From Fen-1258 sp947085815 (lineage in GTDB: Bacteria > Bacteroidota > Ignavibacteria > Ignavibacteriales > Melioribacteraceae), in the NCBI GenBank assembly GCA_947085815.1, contig CAMTXU010000018.1:34286-98285 (forward strand): a stretch of 64,000 nt of DNA, read 5' to 3'. Both the position numbers and the translations under genes were made by a program. Shown here piece by piece: positions 8,859 to 17,593 of the stretch. The number at the start of each line of letters is the position of its first letter. Positions within the stretch are counted from its first letter, which is position 1. The notes below the pieces were generated by a model, which did no database searches, had not been told where the DNA came from, and was given only the letters and a program-made list of their open reading frames with translations.

Positions 8859-9476
8859 CTAAAGGAATGAAATATTTTTGGTTCTTGAAATTAATAACAT
8901 GTTTGAAAATTCATCAAAAGGAATTTCTCTTGCCCCGAACATTTTTAAATGTTCGGTTTGATATTGAACATCGAGTAGAACAAATTCCTTTTCCCTAAGC
9001 CGTTCCAAGAGTTTTGCCAGCGCGCACTTTGACGCCTGTGGAACTTTAGAAAACATGGATTCACCGAAAAACGCGCCGAGATAGCCGATTCCGTATAGTC
9101 CGCCAACTAAAATATTCTTCAGAAAAACCTCAACCGAGTGAATATATCCCAAACTATTTAATCTTTTGTACGCTTCGATTAACTCATCGGAAATCCATGT
9201 CGATTCTCTTTGAGCACACTGCTTAATTACTTCTATGGGATTGTAATCATATCTGAATTCGAAATTAGCAGAGAGTAAAAATTTTTTGAGTGAGCGGGGA
9301 ATATGAAGTGAATCTAGCGGTATGACGGTGCGAACATCCGGCATATACCAGTTGATCTCGCCCGTCTCATCCGCCATTGGAAATGCGCCGCTCGAATACA
9401 TTAAAATCATTTTATCGGGTGTAAGTAATTCTTTATACGAATGAAAATCTTCCTTACTCATGCGCCTTGACTTCAT
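8859..9476 (-). CDS. aat: Leucyl/phenylalanyl-tRNA--protein transferase
   Basis: Adds Leu or Phe from aminoacyl-tRNA to the N-terminal Lys/Arg of proteins, marking them for ClpS/ClpAP (N-degron pathway). Family motifs are clear: the MYSSGAFPMADETGEINWYMP region near 26-46, WISDELIEAYKRLNSLGY, HSVEVF, GGLYGIGYLGAFFGESMFS and the C-terminal LLDVQYQTEHLKMFGA stretch. The 205-residue length is normal. The start (MKSRRMSKEDF) overlaps the end of the upstream DUF2721 gene by 23 bases, so the two are translationally linked; a second in-frame ATG (MSKEDF) is possible. Confidence 0.93.
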   Translation of the reverse strand: MKSRRMSKEDFHSYKELLTPDKMILMYSSGAFPMADETGEINWYMPDVRTVIPLDSLHIPRSLKKFLLSANFEFRYDYNPIEVIKQCAQRESTWISDELIEAYKRLNSLGYIHSVEVFLKNILVGGLYGIGYLGAFFGESMFSKVPQASKCALAKLLERLREKEFVLLDVQYQTEHLKMFGAREIPFDEFSNMLLISRTKNISFL

Positions 9477-9945
9477 AAAAAATTATTTCGTAGCCTTTCT
9501 TAATTTCAACTCCGGCAAAGAAAACGCCGAGCAAAACGGAAATCATCCCCAATAAAAATGAGAGAAGTATTACATAATTCAATTTACCAAGAGCTAAAAA
9601 GGAGGATATTCCAAGCAGCAAAGAGGTTACAACAAATAGTGCCACCGCGGTTGTGTAAGAAAGCACAGCATTCCGCACCAGCTTAACTCTATAAACTAAT
9701 GCGTCAAGTTGTATGGCAATGCTTTCAAGACGAACGTTATCATCCGTGCATGGTTGCTGTTCTCCAATTCTATTCATCAAACCTCGCTTTTCCTCATTGA
9801 GAAGTCGAATCCTATTCACAACTAATGAATAGCGGTTATTCATTCCAAGCAAAAGTAGACCGCATGCGCTGATCATAACAGCGGGGGCAACCATCAGTTG
9901 GATTATCTGCAGTGCGTTTAGAGTTAATTCTTTAAATGGATCCAT
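9454..9945 (-). CDS. DUF2721-type membrane protein
   Basis: 163-residue predicted inner-membrane protein. Hydrophobic segments lie near 13-35 (LQIIQLMVAPAVMISACGLL), 90-115 and 125-150. Between the first two is a charged, probably coiled stretch (NRYSLVVNRIRLLNEEKRGL) with a second basic helix. This order (TM, cytoplasmic helix pair, two TM) matches the DUF2721 family. Function unknown. The stop lies inside aat (23-base overlap), an arrangement that implies co-expression but does not by itself suggest a shared function. Confidence 0.72.
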   Translation of the reverse strand: MDPFKELTLNALQIIQLMVAPAVMISACGLLLLGMNNRYSLVVNRIRLLNEEKRGLMNRIGEQQPCTDDNVRLESIAIQLDALVYRVKLVRNAVLSYTTAVALFVVTSLLLGISSFLALGKLNYVILLSFLLGMISVLLGVFFAGVEIKKGYEIIFYEVKAHE

Positions 9946-10329
9946 TATTATTATCCTTTTATTAGTCTAAAGTAGTCAGTAATAGTAGCGAGGTTGATGT
10001 CTCTGGTTACGAAGAATTTCATACACTTGGTTTTCAAATACTGCTCATTGCTATAGTGTGTTAATTACAATACCGTTCATAAAGTGAATTACTAAGAAAA
10101 CAATGTCTATTTCTACTTAGAATAAATATAATTGTTGAGAAGATCATTTGTTTGGCGCTGAACTTTATCTCCACTCTAAGATGATTTTAAAATAATATTC
10201 TCCTTGTGCATGAATCCAACACTTTCAGAAAACTTAAATCAAGATAAAAACAAAAAAGAAGTAAACGCAAGAGGACGATTAAAATTTTGAAGAGGGGATT
10301 CCTTTTAAGTATATTTTAGTAAATAAATA
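9946..10329. other. Non-coding stretch upstream of thiF
   Basis: 384 bases between two divergently transcribed genes with no open frame worth calling on either strand. The last 50 bases are AT-rich (aagtatattttagtaaataa) and may hold the thiF promoter. I see no riboswitch-like conserved structure; in particular I cannot identify a TPP riboswitch. Confidence 0.5.
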
Positions 10330-10926
10330 ATGCAACTGATGGAATTTCAAAAAGTAAAAACAGTTCTGAAGGATAAAACAATTGGCATAGCCGGCTGCGG
10401 TGGATTAGGATCTAACGTGGCTGTTGCCTTGGCACGTGTTGGAATTGGTATATTAATAATTGCAGATTTTGATAAGATTGAGGAGAGTAATCTTAACCGC
10501 CAATATTTCTTCTATGATCAAATCGGACAATACAAAGCCCCGGCACTGAAAGAGAATATTAATCGGATAAATCCGAACGTGATAGTAAAGGCGCACACAA
10601 TTAAATTGACTCCCAAAGATATTCTCGATCTTTACAAAGAATGCAATGTAATTGTGGAAGCGTTCGATAAGGCAGAAATGAAGGAGATGATTGCCGAAAC
10701 GGTACTTTCTGAGCTGCCAAATAAGCCGTTGGTGTGCGGTGTTGGATTGGCGGGATGGGGCGGAAATGAACTGATAAAAGTTGAACGACACGATAATTTA
10801 TACATCGTTGGAGATCATATTTCTGAAACGAGCGAAGACGACCCTCCGATAGCTCCGCGTGTTGGTATAGTAGCAAATATGATGGCAAATGTAGTTCTAG
10901 AATTATTACTCGGAAAGGATAAGTAG
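10330..10926 (+). CDS. thiF: ThiF/MoeB-family sulfur-carrier adenylyltransferase
   Basis: E1-like enzyme that adenylates the C-terminal Gly-Gly of a small ubiquitin-fold sulfur carrier. The ATP-binding loop GIAGCGGLGSN is near residues 19-29, an acidic nucleotide-binding residue follows (LIIADFDKIE), and the NLNRQYF motif near 56-62 gives the adenylation Arg. At 198 residues it is the short ThiF form without the zinc-binding CxxC pairs or rhodanese domain of MoeB. The carrier gene follows after 1 base. No thiG or thiH is near, whereas an AOR gene and molybdopterin genes are, so a role in tungsto-pterin sulfur transfer is a real alternative to thiamine synthesis. Confidence 0.85.
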   Translation: MQLMEFQKVKTVLKDKTIGIAGCGGLGSNVAVALARVGIGILIIADFDKIEESNLNRQYFFYDQIGQYKAPALKENINRINPNVIVKAHTIKLTPKDILDLYKECNVIVEAFDKAEMKEMIAETVLSELPNKPLVCGVGLAGWGGNELIKVERHDNLYIVGDHISETSEDDPPIAPRVGIVANMMANVVLELLLGKDK

Positions 10927-10927
10927 A

Positions 10928-11137
10928 ATGAAGATAATTCTGAATCACCGGGAAGAATTTTTGGAGACTTCGAATGCAAGTCTCACAATAAATGAATTAC
11001 TAAAGCTGAAGAAATTTTCATTTACACGGCTTGTTGTAAAGATCAACGGTAAATTGGTTAAACGTGAAAACTTTGATTTGGCATCTTTCAGTGAAAATGA
11101 TAATGTGGAAATTATACATATGATTAGCGGCGGATGA
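10928..11137 (+). CDS. thiS: ThiS/MoaD-like sulfur carrier protein
   Basis: 69-residue beta-grasp carrier ending in the diagnostic Gly-Gly (HMISGG), where sulfur is held as thiocarboxylate. The core LVVKINGKLVKRENFD and the NDNVEIIHMISGG end are ThiS-like in pattern. It is placed one base after thiF. Known AOR gene clusters of Aromatoleum carry a MoaD-like and a ThiF/MoeB-like gene beside the AOR subunits; the same pairing here suggests, but does not prove, that this carrier serves dithiolene formation for the tungsten cofactor. No moaE is in the window, so the large subunit needed for a MoaD role would have to be elsewhere. Confidence 0.85.
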   Translation: MKIILNHREEFLETSNASLTINELLKLKKFSFTRLVVKINGKLVKRENFDLASFSENDNVEIIHMISGG

Positions 11138-11152
11138 AACTGCCCATCCCAA

Positions 11153-11213
11153 CCCTTCCCAAAGGGAAGGGCTTTTAAAATAAAAAACCCTCAAAGATTC
11201 TTTGACGGTTTTT
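11153..11213. terminator. Two tandem hairpins between convergent thiS and AOR genes
   Basis: First hairpin: cccttccc (11153-11160) and gggaaggg (11164-11171) followed by cttttaaaa. Second: aaaaaaccctcaaag (11182-11196) pairs with ctttgacggttttt (from 11200), with one C/C mismatch and A-rich/T-rich flanks that allow termination from either side. Together they probably end both convergent transcripts. Confidence 0.65.
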
Positions 11214-11227
11214 AAGTTTTTACAGTT

Positions 11228-11244
11228 CTCCCCCTTAGGGGGAG
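11228..11244. repeat. ctccccc/gggggag palindrome
   Basis: ctccccc (11228-11234), tta, gggggag (11238-11244), followed by ttagatagggctg. This is a common dispersed intergenic palindrome type; compare the element at 1315-1344. Confidence 0.55.
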
Positions 11245-11257
11245 TTAGATAGGGCTG

Positions 11258-13441
11258 TTATTTCAAATGCCATTCACCTTTTTCATATTTTGTTCTGAGT
11301 TCAATCAATTCTGGTAAATCCATACCCAGCTTTCGTAAAAGTTCTATTTTGGGGACACCGTTCTTATCCCAGCCGCGTCTTTCGTAAACTGCATCAAGTA
11401 ATTGTTCGTATCTGTTCTCACGGTACTTTCTGTGTGCTGCCATCTTTTCTTTAATGGTCATTCCTTCGGGATTAATTCCGATAATATCTTTCAACTGTAC
11501 ATCATATCTATCTTGACGTGATAAATATTCTTCTTCCGTAACGGGACCCGCTGCTCTGTACGGCTGAGCATCCCATTTACGAACTCCGTAACCTCTTCTA
11601 AGATTAAACATTCTTTGGAAGTTATAAACTCTTTCGGAATCTTCAATCAACCTTTTGTTATCGAATGGGCGACCGGTGACGGCTTTATAAATTGTAACAT
11701 AATTATCAACATGTTCCGGCACTTTTGCAGGTTCCGATGTTTCCGCATTATTTATTGGCTCTACATCATTCCATGGAAGTTTGCAAAAACCGGCAAGACC
11801 AAACCACGTTCTAAAGAGAGGGAAGTAGTGAAGCGCTTCGGCTTTATCTTCAAATGTTGGAATATGATTGTTCACCATATCCATAAAAATTAACCAGGCT
11901 TCATCATGCTGAGGACCTTTATTTGTCATCGCATATCCGCCTTGCTGCGCAAGAGATTCTTTGGACATGTATTGAGAGTATTCCAATCCTTTATTTTCCA
12001 TTCCAATGTCTTGCAGAAACTGAGGATCACCCCAGCCATTATCCGTAAATAAATTTTTCAGTTTACGTACGCCAAGTCCCGCCGTTTTGCCAAAACCTTC
12101 TCCACGTCCCAGTTGATGAAGTAGTTCCATCGCATTATCCGCATTTCCAAAGTTTAATTTCAAACCGCCGGTTCTTTCCGTATTCAAGATTCCGTTTTCA
12201 TAACACTCCATCAGGAAGGCAACGGTTGTGCCCCATGTAATTGTGCAGATGCCGTAAGTATCGCAATAAAAATTTACTTCTATTGTGTAATCGGTGCTGA
12301 AAATTCCGGAGTTGGCTGCAATGCCTGCGGCGGTTTCATATTCCGGTCCGTCAACAATTACGCTTTCTCCTTTAAATGGTCCGGTACGAAGAAGATAATT
12401 GTTAACGCCTTTTGCGCAACTCATATTACAGCCAAGCCAGCATCCGTCAAAAGAACCCTGTTCGAATTGCTTTTTCCACGTATTGCCGTCAATATTTCCA
12501 ACTACGGCTTCGTTACTTCCGAACTTAAAATTGTTTACAGGAAGAAGATCGTAATCATTCATCACCTCAACTAAGTGAGCCGTACCCTTTGTTCTCATTT
12601 CGCATTGCGAATCATCGAGTTCCTTCATCTCTTTATTGAAACGCTGACCGCGCTCGATGATTGCTTTCATATCAACTACGTGGTTCATATCATTATCTAT
12701 TTTAGCAACAAGAGCAACAAGCGCCTTAATTTTTTTATCGCGAAAAACAGTTCCTATTCCGCCGCGGCCTGCTTGTTTAAGCCGTGAGCGTTTCTTTCGC
12801 TTATCATAAAAACTGAAGTTCAGCATTCCGATCAAAGAATGATCTGCGCCTGCACCGGCTGAGACGACTGCAATTTTCATTTTATCCTGTTCTGTAGGGC
12901 AATACATCTCTGTTAGCATGTCTGCAAGATGATGGCTGTTAATTGGATCTGCCGGAGCTTCTTCAATTCTAATTTTTCCCGTTCCGTCTCTTCCATCAAG
13001 AATAATAATTACATCACGTTCTGCTTTTCCCTGAAGTTCAATAGCATCAAATCCGTTGAGTTTTAAGAAGGGTCCAAACCATCCCCCCACGTTGCTATCC
13101 ATAACAGAATCTGTTTGAGGAGATATGGTAACCACCAAAGATTTTCCTGTACCGGAATACTGAGTTATACCACAGACCGGACCTCCGGAAATTATAATTT
13201 CATTTTCTGGATCGTTCCATTTTGTTTCCGGAGTTGTTGCGTCCCAGAGATATCTAAGTCCGTATCCTTTACCGCCGATAAATTTTTCCTTCATCTCTAG
13301 AGGAACGTCTTTAATTAATATTTTATTATCTGTGAGATTGATATAAAGCGTTTTATCCGAGTATCCCTTTATCATAGAGAATATATCGTATTGAAACTCT
13401 TTAATAAGTTTGCGTTCTTCTAAAATTTCATGCACTTCCAT
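11258..13441 (-). CDS. aor: Aldehyde:ferredoxin oxidoreductase family tungsten enzyme
   Basis: Large subunit (727 residues) of the tungsten bis-pterin AOR family, which oxidises aldehydes or reduces acids with ferredoxin-type electrons. The N-terminal domain has FIGGKGYGLRYLWD, SGGPVCGITQYSGTGK and the NVGGWFGPFLK pterin region; DTYGIC at 394-399 corresponds to a pterin-binding D-x-x-G loop. The [4Fe-4S] ligands appear to be C334, C338 and C342 (GCWLGCNMSCAKG) plus C553 (GLAGFCKLPWND). The first spacing is CX3C, not the CX2C of the Pyrococcus enzyme. No adjacent Fe-S or FAD subunit is seen, so it looks like the single-gene type. A ggagaaa ribosome-binding site precedes ATG 13441. Divergent tungstate-transport genes support tungsten use. 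Substrate unknown. Confidence 0.9.
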   Translation of the reverse strand: MEVHEILEERKLIKEFQYDIFSMIKGYSDKTLYINLTDNKILIKDVPLEMKEKFIGGKGYGLRYLWDATTPETKWNDPENEIIISGGPVCGITQYSGTGKSLVVTISPQTDSVMDSNVGGWFGPFLKLNGFDAIELQGKAERDVIIILDGRDGTGKIRIEEAPADPINSHHLADMLTEMYCPTEQDKMKIAVVSAGAGADHSLIGMLNFSFYDKRKKRSRLKQAGRGGIGTVFRDKKIKALVALVAKIDNDMNHVVDMKAIIERGQRFNKEMKELDDSQCEMRTKGTAHLVEVMNDYDLLPVNNFKFGSNEAVVGNIDGNTWKKQFEQGSFDGCWLGCNMSCAKGVNNYLLRTGPFKGESVIVDGPEYETAAGIAANSGIFSTDYTIEVNFYCDTYGICTITWGTTVAFLMECYENGILNTERTGGLKLNFGNADNAMELLHQLGRGEGFGKTAGLGVRKLKNLFTDNGWGDPQFLQDIGMENKGLEYSQYMSKESLAQQGGYAMTNKGPQHDEAWLIFMDMVNNHIPTFEDKAEALHYFPLFRTWFGLAGFCKLPWNDVEPINNAETSEPAKVPEHVDNYVTIYKAVTGRPFDNKRLIEDSERVYNFQRMFNLRRGYGVRKWDAQPYRAAGPVTEEEYLSRQDRYDVQLKDIIGINPEGMTIKEKMAAHRKYRENRYEQLLDAVYERRGWDKNGVPKIELLRKLGMDLPELIELRTKYEKGEWHLK

Positions 13442-13608
13442 TGGGATTTCTCCAAGAGTTATTTGTTAATCAAAAGCTATAAAAATCTTTTGAAATATAA
13501 GAAAGGAGGAATTCAAACCCAACGCAAGATAACTAATCGATTTCAATAGTTGAATGAAAGAGTAATAATTATTAGACTTTGCGCACAAAAAAATCCAAGA
13601 TAGTAAAA

Positions 13609-14565
13609 ATGAATTTTGTTTCAGTTTTAAAACCGATCATTCTAGCAATTCTATTTGCCGGTTTGGTGAATGCTCAGAGAGTAAATCAACTAACAATTTT
13701 TCATGCGGGAAGTTTAACGGCTCCATTTGAAAAAATTATTGATGGATTCAAGAAAGAAAATCCGGGCGTAGAGGTATTAAAAGAAATTGCCGGAAGCCGC
13801 GAATGTGCAAGAAAGATTTCAGAATTGAAAAAGCCCTGCGATGTTTTTGCTTCCGCCGATTATATGGTGATCGATCAACTTTTAATTTCGCAGAATGCAG
13901 ATTGGAATTTAAAGTTCGCCACGAATGAAATGACGATTGTTTACACGGATAAATCACGAAGATCAAAAGAGATTAATCAAAAGAACTGGCATACCATTTT
14001 GCTTGATAAGAAAATAAATATCGGCAGAGCCGACCCAGATTCCGATCCATGCGGATACAGAACCATACTAACCCTGAAGCTAGGGGAAATATTCTACAAC
14101 CAATATGGATTAGCCGAAAAAGTATTGGAAAAAAATAACGAGTATATCCGACCAAAAGAGATGGATTTATTAGCGCTCCTTGAGGCAGGTGAGTTAGATT
14201 ATATTTTTCTTTACAGATCGGTAGCAGAACAATACGGACTGAAATTTTTAACATTACCCGACAAAATTAATTTAAAGAAATCTGAACTCGATGATTATTA
14301 CAAACAAGTTTCGGTTGAACTTAACGGTAAAAAACCGGGAGAAAAAATTTTACAAATAGGTTCTTCTATGATCTACGGAGTAACAATCCCTAAAAATTCA
14401 CCAAATCCTGAATTGGCAAAAAAATTTATTCATTATTTGATGGATAATAAGAAAGGATTAAAAGTGATGGAAGAGATGGGTCAGCCAACGGTAGTTCCAT
14501 CTGTTTGCGGTACTTACGACAAACTTCCAAACGAGTTTAAAAAATATGCTTCGAAAAAGAAGTAG
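13609..14565 (+). CDS. wtpA: Tungstate/molybdate-binding protein of ABC transporter (WtpA-like)
   Basis: Exported solute-binding protein that captures tungstate (or molybdate). I choose ATG 13609, which gives a clean signal peptide (MNFVSVLKPIILAILFAGLVNA); an upstream in-frame TTG at 13579 would spoil it. Mature protein: FHAGSLTAPFEKI, AGSRECARKISELKKPCDVF, ADWNLKFATNEMTIVYTDKS, DPDSDPCGYRT and DLLALLEAGELDYIF are the WtpA family signatures; they differ from TupA and are close to archaeal WtpA, which has very high tungstate affinity. First gene of wtpABC and divergent from AOR. Confidence 0.88.
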   Translation: MNFVSVLKPIILAILFAGLVNAQRVNQLTIFHAGSLTAPFEKIIDGFKKENPGVEVLKEIAGSRECARKISELKKPCDVFASADYMVIDQLLISQNADWNLKFATNEMTIVYTDKSRRSKEINQKNWHTILLDKKINIGRADPDSDPCGYRTILTLKLGEIFYNQYGLAEKVLEKNNEYIRPKEMDLLALLEAGELDYIFLYRSVAEQYGLKFLTLPDKINLKKSELDDYYKQVSVELNGKKPGEKILQIGSSMIYGVTIPKNSPNPELAKKFIHYLMDNKKGLKVMEEMGQPTVVPSVCGTYDKLPNEFKKYASKKK

Positions 14566-14572
14566 CTGACCG

Positions 14573-15358
14573 ATGAGATCAATTTTTAAAAATAAATCGT
14601 TACTCAATCTGATCTTTATATTCCTCGGCGGAGTGTTATTACTATTCATCATTGCACCTTTAGCCGGACTGTATTTGAACACTTCATTCGGTTCACTTAG
14701 CGAAGCAATCGGAAGCGATGAGGTGAGAAATAGTGTCTGGCTTAGTTTGTGGGCTTCAATGGCCGGAACAATCTTTTTTTCATTTCTTGCTATTCCTCTT
14801 GCATATCTTCTTGCAAGAAAAAATTTTCCACTTAAAAGTGTAGTAAACGGCATCATTGATATTCCCATTATCATTCCACATTCTGCTGCGGGTATTGCTG
14901 TTTTGGGAATTATCACTCGTGATAGTTTACTTGGACAAACCGGAGAATTATTCGGAATAAAATTTATAGGTAATCCAGCAGGAATTATTTTAGCGATGGC
15001 ATTCGTCAGCGTTCCATTCTTAATTAATGCGGCACGAGATGGATTTGCAACCGTTCCGGAGCGTCTTGAAAAAATAGCACTAACTTTGGGTGCATCTCCA
15101 ACCAGAGTTTTTTTTACAATATCCTTGCCGCTTGCTTGGCGTTCGGTTTTATCGGGATTCATTTTAATGTGGGCACGCGGGATGAGCGAGTTTGGTGCGG
15201 TAATAATTATTGCTTACAATCCACAAACTGCGCCGGTCCTAATCTTTGAACGGTTTACATCTTACGGATTAAAATACGCGATTCCGGCGGCTGTAGTATT
15301 TGTATCGGTGTGTTTAATAATTTTTGTCGTATTAAGATTGATCAAAAAAAATAGTTAA
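14573..15358 (+). CDS. wtpB: Tungstate ABC transporter permease (WtpB/ModB family)
   Basis: Integral inner-membrane permease of 261 residues with about five to six helices, starting with LIFIFLGGVLLLFIIAPLAG. The cytoplasmic EAA loop that contacts the ATPase is seen at about 170-190 (EKIALTLGASPTRVFFTISL). It sits 7 bases after wtpA and touches wtpC end to end, so one transcript makes the whole transporter. Molybdate specificity cannot be excluded from the permease alone. Confidence 0.9.
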   Translation: MRSIFKNKSLLNLIFIFLGGVLLLFIIAPLAGLYLNTSFGSLSEAIGSDEVRNSVWLSLWASMAGTIFFSFLAIPLAYLLARKNFPLKSVVNGIIDIPIIIPHSAAGIAVLGIITRDSLLGQTGELFGIKFIGNPAGIILAMAFVSVPFLINAARDGFATVPERLEKIALTLGASPTRVFFTISLPLAWRSVLSGFILMWARGMSEFGAVIIIAYNPQTAPVLIFERFTSYGLKYAIPAAVVFVSVCLIIFVVLRLIKKNS

Positions 15359-16405
15359 ATGATAGACATAGAAAACATATCACTACATGTGGGCAATTTT
15401 AAATTGACCAATATCAGTTTCACTGTTGAGATGGGTGACTACTTTGTAATACTTGGAATTTCCGGCGTGGGCAAAAGTCTGCTGCTGGAATCGATTGCAG
15501 GCTTAATTAAAATAGACAGCGGCAAAATCATTCTTCGCGGAAAAGAAATTACCGAGGAAAAAATTCAGAAGAGAAATATCAGTATAGTTTATCAAGACGC
15601 TGATTTGTTCCCTCACCTTAATGTTTATGAGAACATCGCTTATCCATTGAGAAGTAAAAAGGTAAAAGGAATAAAGGAAATAGTATTAAAAGCAGCAGAA
15701 CAAGTTGGTATTACTGATAAATTAAATATGAAGCCTGAAACTCTATCAGGTGGTGAGTATCAACGTGTTGCTATTGCGCGAAGTTTAGCCGCCGATAGCG
15801 ATATCTTTCTCTTAGATGAACCGCTTTCCTCGCTTGATTCTAAATCCAAGTGTGAATTGCGTGCCCTGTTAAGAAAACTAAACCGTGATGGAATTACCAT
15901 TATACATGTCACGCATGATTATGAAGAAGCAATTTCACTAGCAAGTAAAATTGGAATAATGGAAAAGGGTAAACTGATACAGATTAATACGCCGAAGGAA
16001 ATATTCAAACATCCTAAATCCGAATTTGTCGCCCGGTTCACAGGCGTTAAGAATTTTCTCCGCGGTGAATTAATATCAATTGAAGGAAGCGATCTTAAGG
16101 AATTTTCATCTAACGGATTAAAAATATTTTGTTTAACCGGTGTGGAGGATGGTGAAGCTTTCTTAATGATTCAACCGGACGAGATAAGTATTTCTAATCA
16201 AGTTGATACCGGAAGTACACGTAATCATTTCAAAGGTAAGATAACCGATATCGCACAGGCAAAACTTGGGATGGATATTTACGTGGACATTGGCTGCGAG
16301 ATGGTTATTCAAATTTCTTCCGAGGCTAGGAATGCCTTAAAATTGGAAGTCGGCAAGGAAGTGTGGATAAACTTCAAAGCGGCATCCTGCAAAATTTACA
16401 ATTAG
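15359..16405 (+). CDS. wtpC: Tungstate ABC transporter ATP-binding protein (WtpC/ModC family)
   Basis: 348-residue ATPase that powers WtpB. Walker A is an ISGVGKS variant (LGISGVGKSLLLESIAGL, near 33-50), with Q-loop YQDADLFPH, ABC signature LSGGEYQRVAIARSLA, Walker B DIFLLDEPLSSLD and the switch histidine in HVTHDYEEA. After about residue 235 a C-terminal regulatory part with a TOBE/MOP-like fold (FKGKITDIAQAKLGMDIYVD, ISSEARNALKLEVGKEVWI) could bind oxyanion and shut the transporter off when cofactor metal is plentiful. Starts directly at the wtpB stop. Confidence 0.9.
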   Translation: MIDIENISLHVGNFKLTNISFTVEMGDYFVILGISGVGKSLLLESIAGLIKIDSGKIILRGKEITEEKIQKRNISIVYQDADLFPHLNVYENIAYPLRSKKVKGIKEIVLKAAEQVGITDKLNMKPETLSGGEYQRVAIARSLAADSDIFLLDEPLSSLDSKSKCELRALLRKLNRDGITIIHVTHDYEEAISLASKIGIMEKGKLIQINTPKEIFKHPKSEFVARFTGVKNFLRGELISIEGSDLKEFSSNGLKIFCLTGVEDGEAFLMIQPDEISISNQVDTGSTRNHFKGKITDIAQAKLGMDIYVDIGCEMVIQISSEARNALKLEVGKEVWINFKAASCKIYN

Positions 16406-16417
16406 GAAAATAGAACA

Positions 16418-17593
16418 ATGATAAAATTCGAAAAGGCGATTGAGATTATAACCACAAACCAACTAATGCTTGGTTCAGAAAAAGTTGATTTGAAAGAAAG
16501 CCTATACCGTGTGTTGCGGGAAGATGTTTTCTCCGATATTGATATGCCTCCGTTCAACAAATCTGCCATGGATGGCTACGCCTGCCGAAGAGAGGACTTA
16601 GCAAACGAGTTAAGCGTAGTTGAAATTATTCAAGCCGGCTATCAGCCGCAAAGAGGACTTGGGAAAAACCAGTGCTCAAAAATTATGACTGGAGCGATGA
16701 TGCCTGCCGGTGCCGACTGTGTGATTATTATCGAAGAGGTAGAAGAAATTCCCGAATCAAAAATTAAATTTATTGGAGAAAAAACATCCAATAATTTTTG
16801 TCTTTTAGGTGAAGACGTTTTAGTTGGACAGAAACTTCTCTCCACTGGGATGAGAATTACCTCTAAAGAAATTGCTTCACTTGCTTTGTGTGGTCATGTA
16901 AATCCTTTAGTAAGTAAAAAACCGAAGGTCGGAATCATTGCGACTGGTGATGAAATTGTTGAGCCCTACTTAGTTCCTGAAAAATCTCAGATCAGAAACA
17001 CGAACTCATATCAGTTGATGGCTCAATGTATTCAATTCGGATGTGAACCGATCTATTATGGAATTGCCCTTGATACTGAAGATGCTATCAGCAAAATAAT
17101 TATCAAAGCGAAGGAGGAAAATGATCTGATCATAATTACCGGCGGTGTTTCGATGGGTGATTTTGATCTTGTCCCTTCTGTGCTTGTAAAAAATGGGTTC
17201 GAAATTCTTTTTGATCAAGTAGCTATTCAACCTGGTAAACCGACTGTCTTCGGCAGAAGCGAGAACAAATTTATTTTTGGAATGCCCGGTAATCCCGTTT
17301 CATCATTCATCTGTTTTGAAATCTTTGTGAAAGAATTTCTTTCAGGCTTGATGGGCTTGAAAGATCATGCAAAGGTTTTCAAGATGAAATTGGCAAAAGA
17401 GATAAAGCGGAAAAAAAATGCGAGACTCGCATGGGTACCGGTAAAAATAAGTGCTGAAGGCAAAGCAGAATCGGTCGAGTATCACGGTTCTGCGCATATT
17501 AATGCTCTTGCTTTTGCGGATGGTATTATTTCAATTCCAATCGGTGTCAATGAGATTAAGGAAGGCAGCGTTATAGATGTTAGACAAATTTAA
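16418..17593 (+). CDS. moeA: Molybdopterin molybdenumtransferase (metal insertion)
   Basis: MoeA inserts molybdate or tungstate into adenylylated molybdopterin. Of the four MoeA subdomains I see the N-terminal DMPPFNKSAMDGYACR segment near 46-62, the GEDVLVGQKLL region, the MogA-like domain with GIIATGDEIV, TNSYQL and GGVSMGDFDLVP, and the C-terminal beta domain. Length 391 is typical. The gene sits 12 bases after wtpC, and its last 17 bases overlap moaA, so import and insertion are coupled; in this tungsten context it may prefer tungstate, as one of the archaeal MoeA paralogues does. Confidence 0.93.
   Translation: MIKFEKAIEIITTNQLMLGSEKVDLKESLYRVLREDVFSDIDMPPFNKSAMDGYACRREDLANELSVVEIIQAGYQPQRGLGKNQCSKIMTGAMMPAGADCVIIIEEVEEIPESKIKFIGEKTSNNFCLLGEDVLVGQKLLSTGMRITSKEIASLALCGHVNPLVSKKPKVGIIATGDEIVEPYLVPEKSQIRNTNSYQLMAQCIQFGCEPIYYGIALDTEDAISKIIIKAKEENDLIIITGGVSMGDFDLVPSVLVKNGFEILFDQVAIQPGKPTVFGRSENKFIFGMPGNPVSSFICFEIFVKEFLSGLMGLKDHAKVFKMKLAKEIKRKKNARLAWVPVKISAEGKAESVEYHGSAHINALAFADGIISIPIGVNEIKEGSVIDVRQI

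Noticed and set aside
13502..13510. Perfect aaaggagga on the plus strand between AOR and wtpA, suggesting a hidden small gene
   Set aside because: No start codon with an open frame follows within a usable distance; wtpA starts about 100 bases later.
13579..13608. TTG start giving ten extra residues on WtpA
   Set aside because: It places charged residues (RTKKSKIVK) before a good signal peptide; ATG 13609 gives a standard one.
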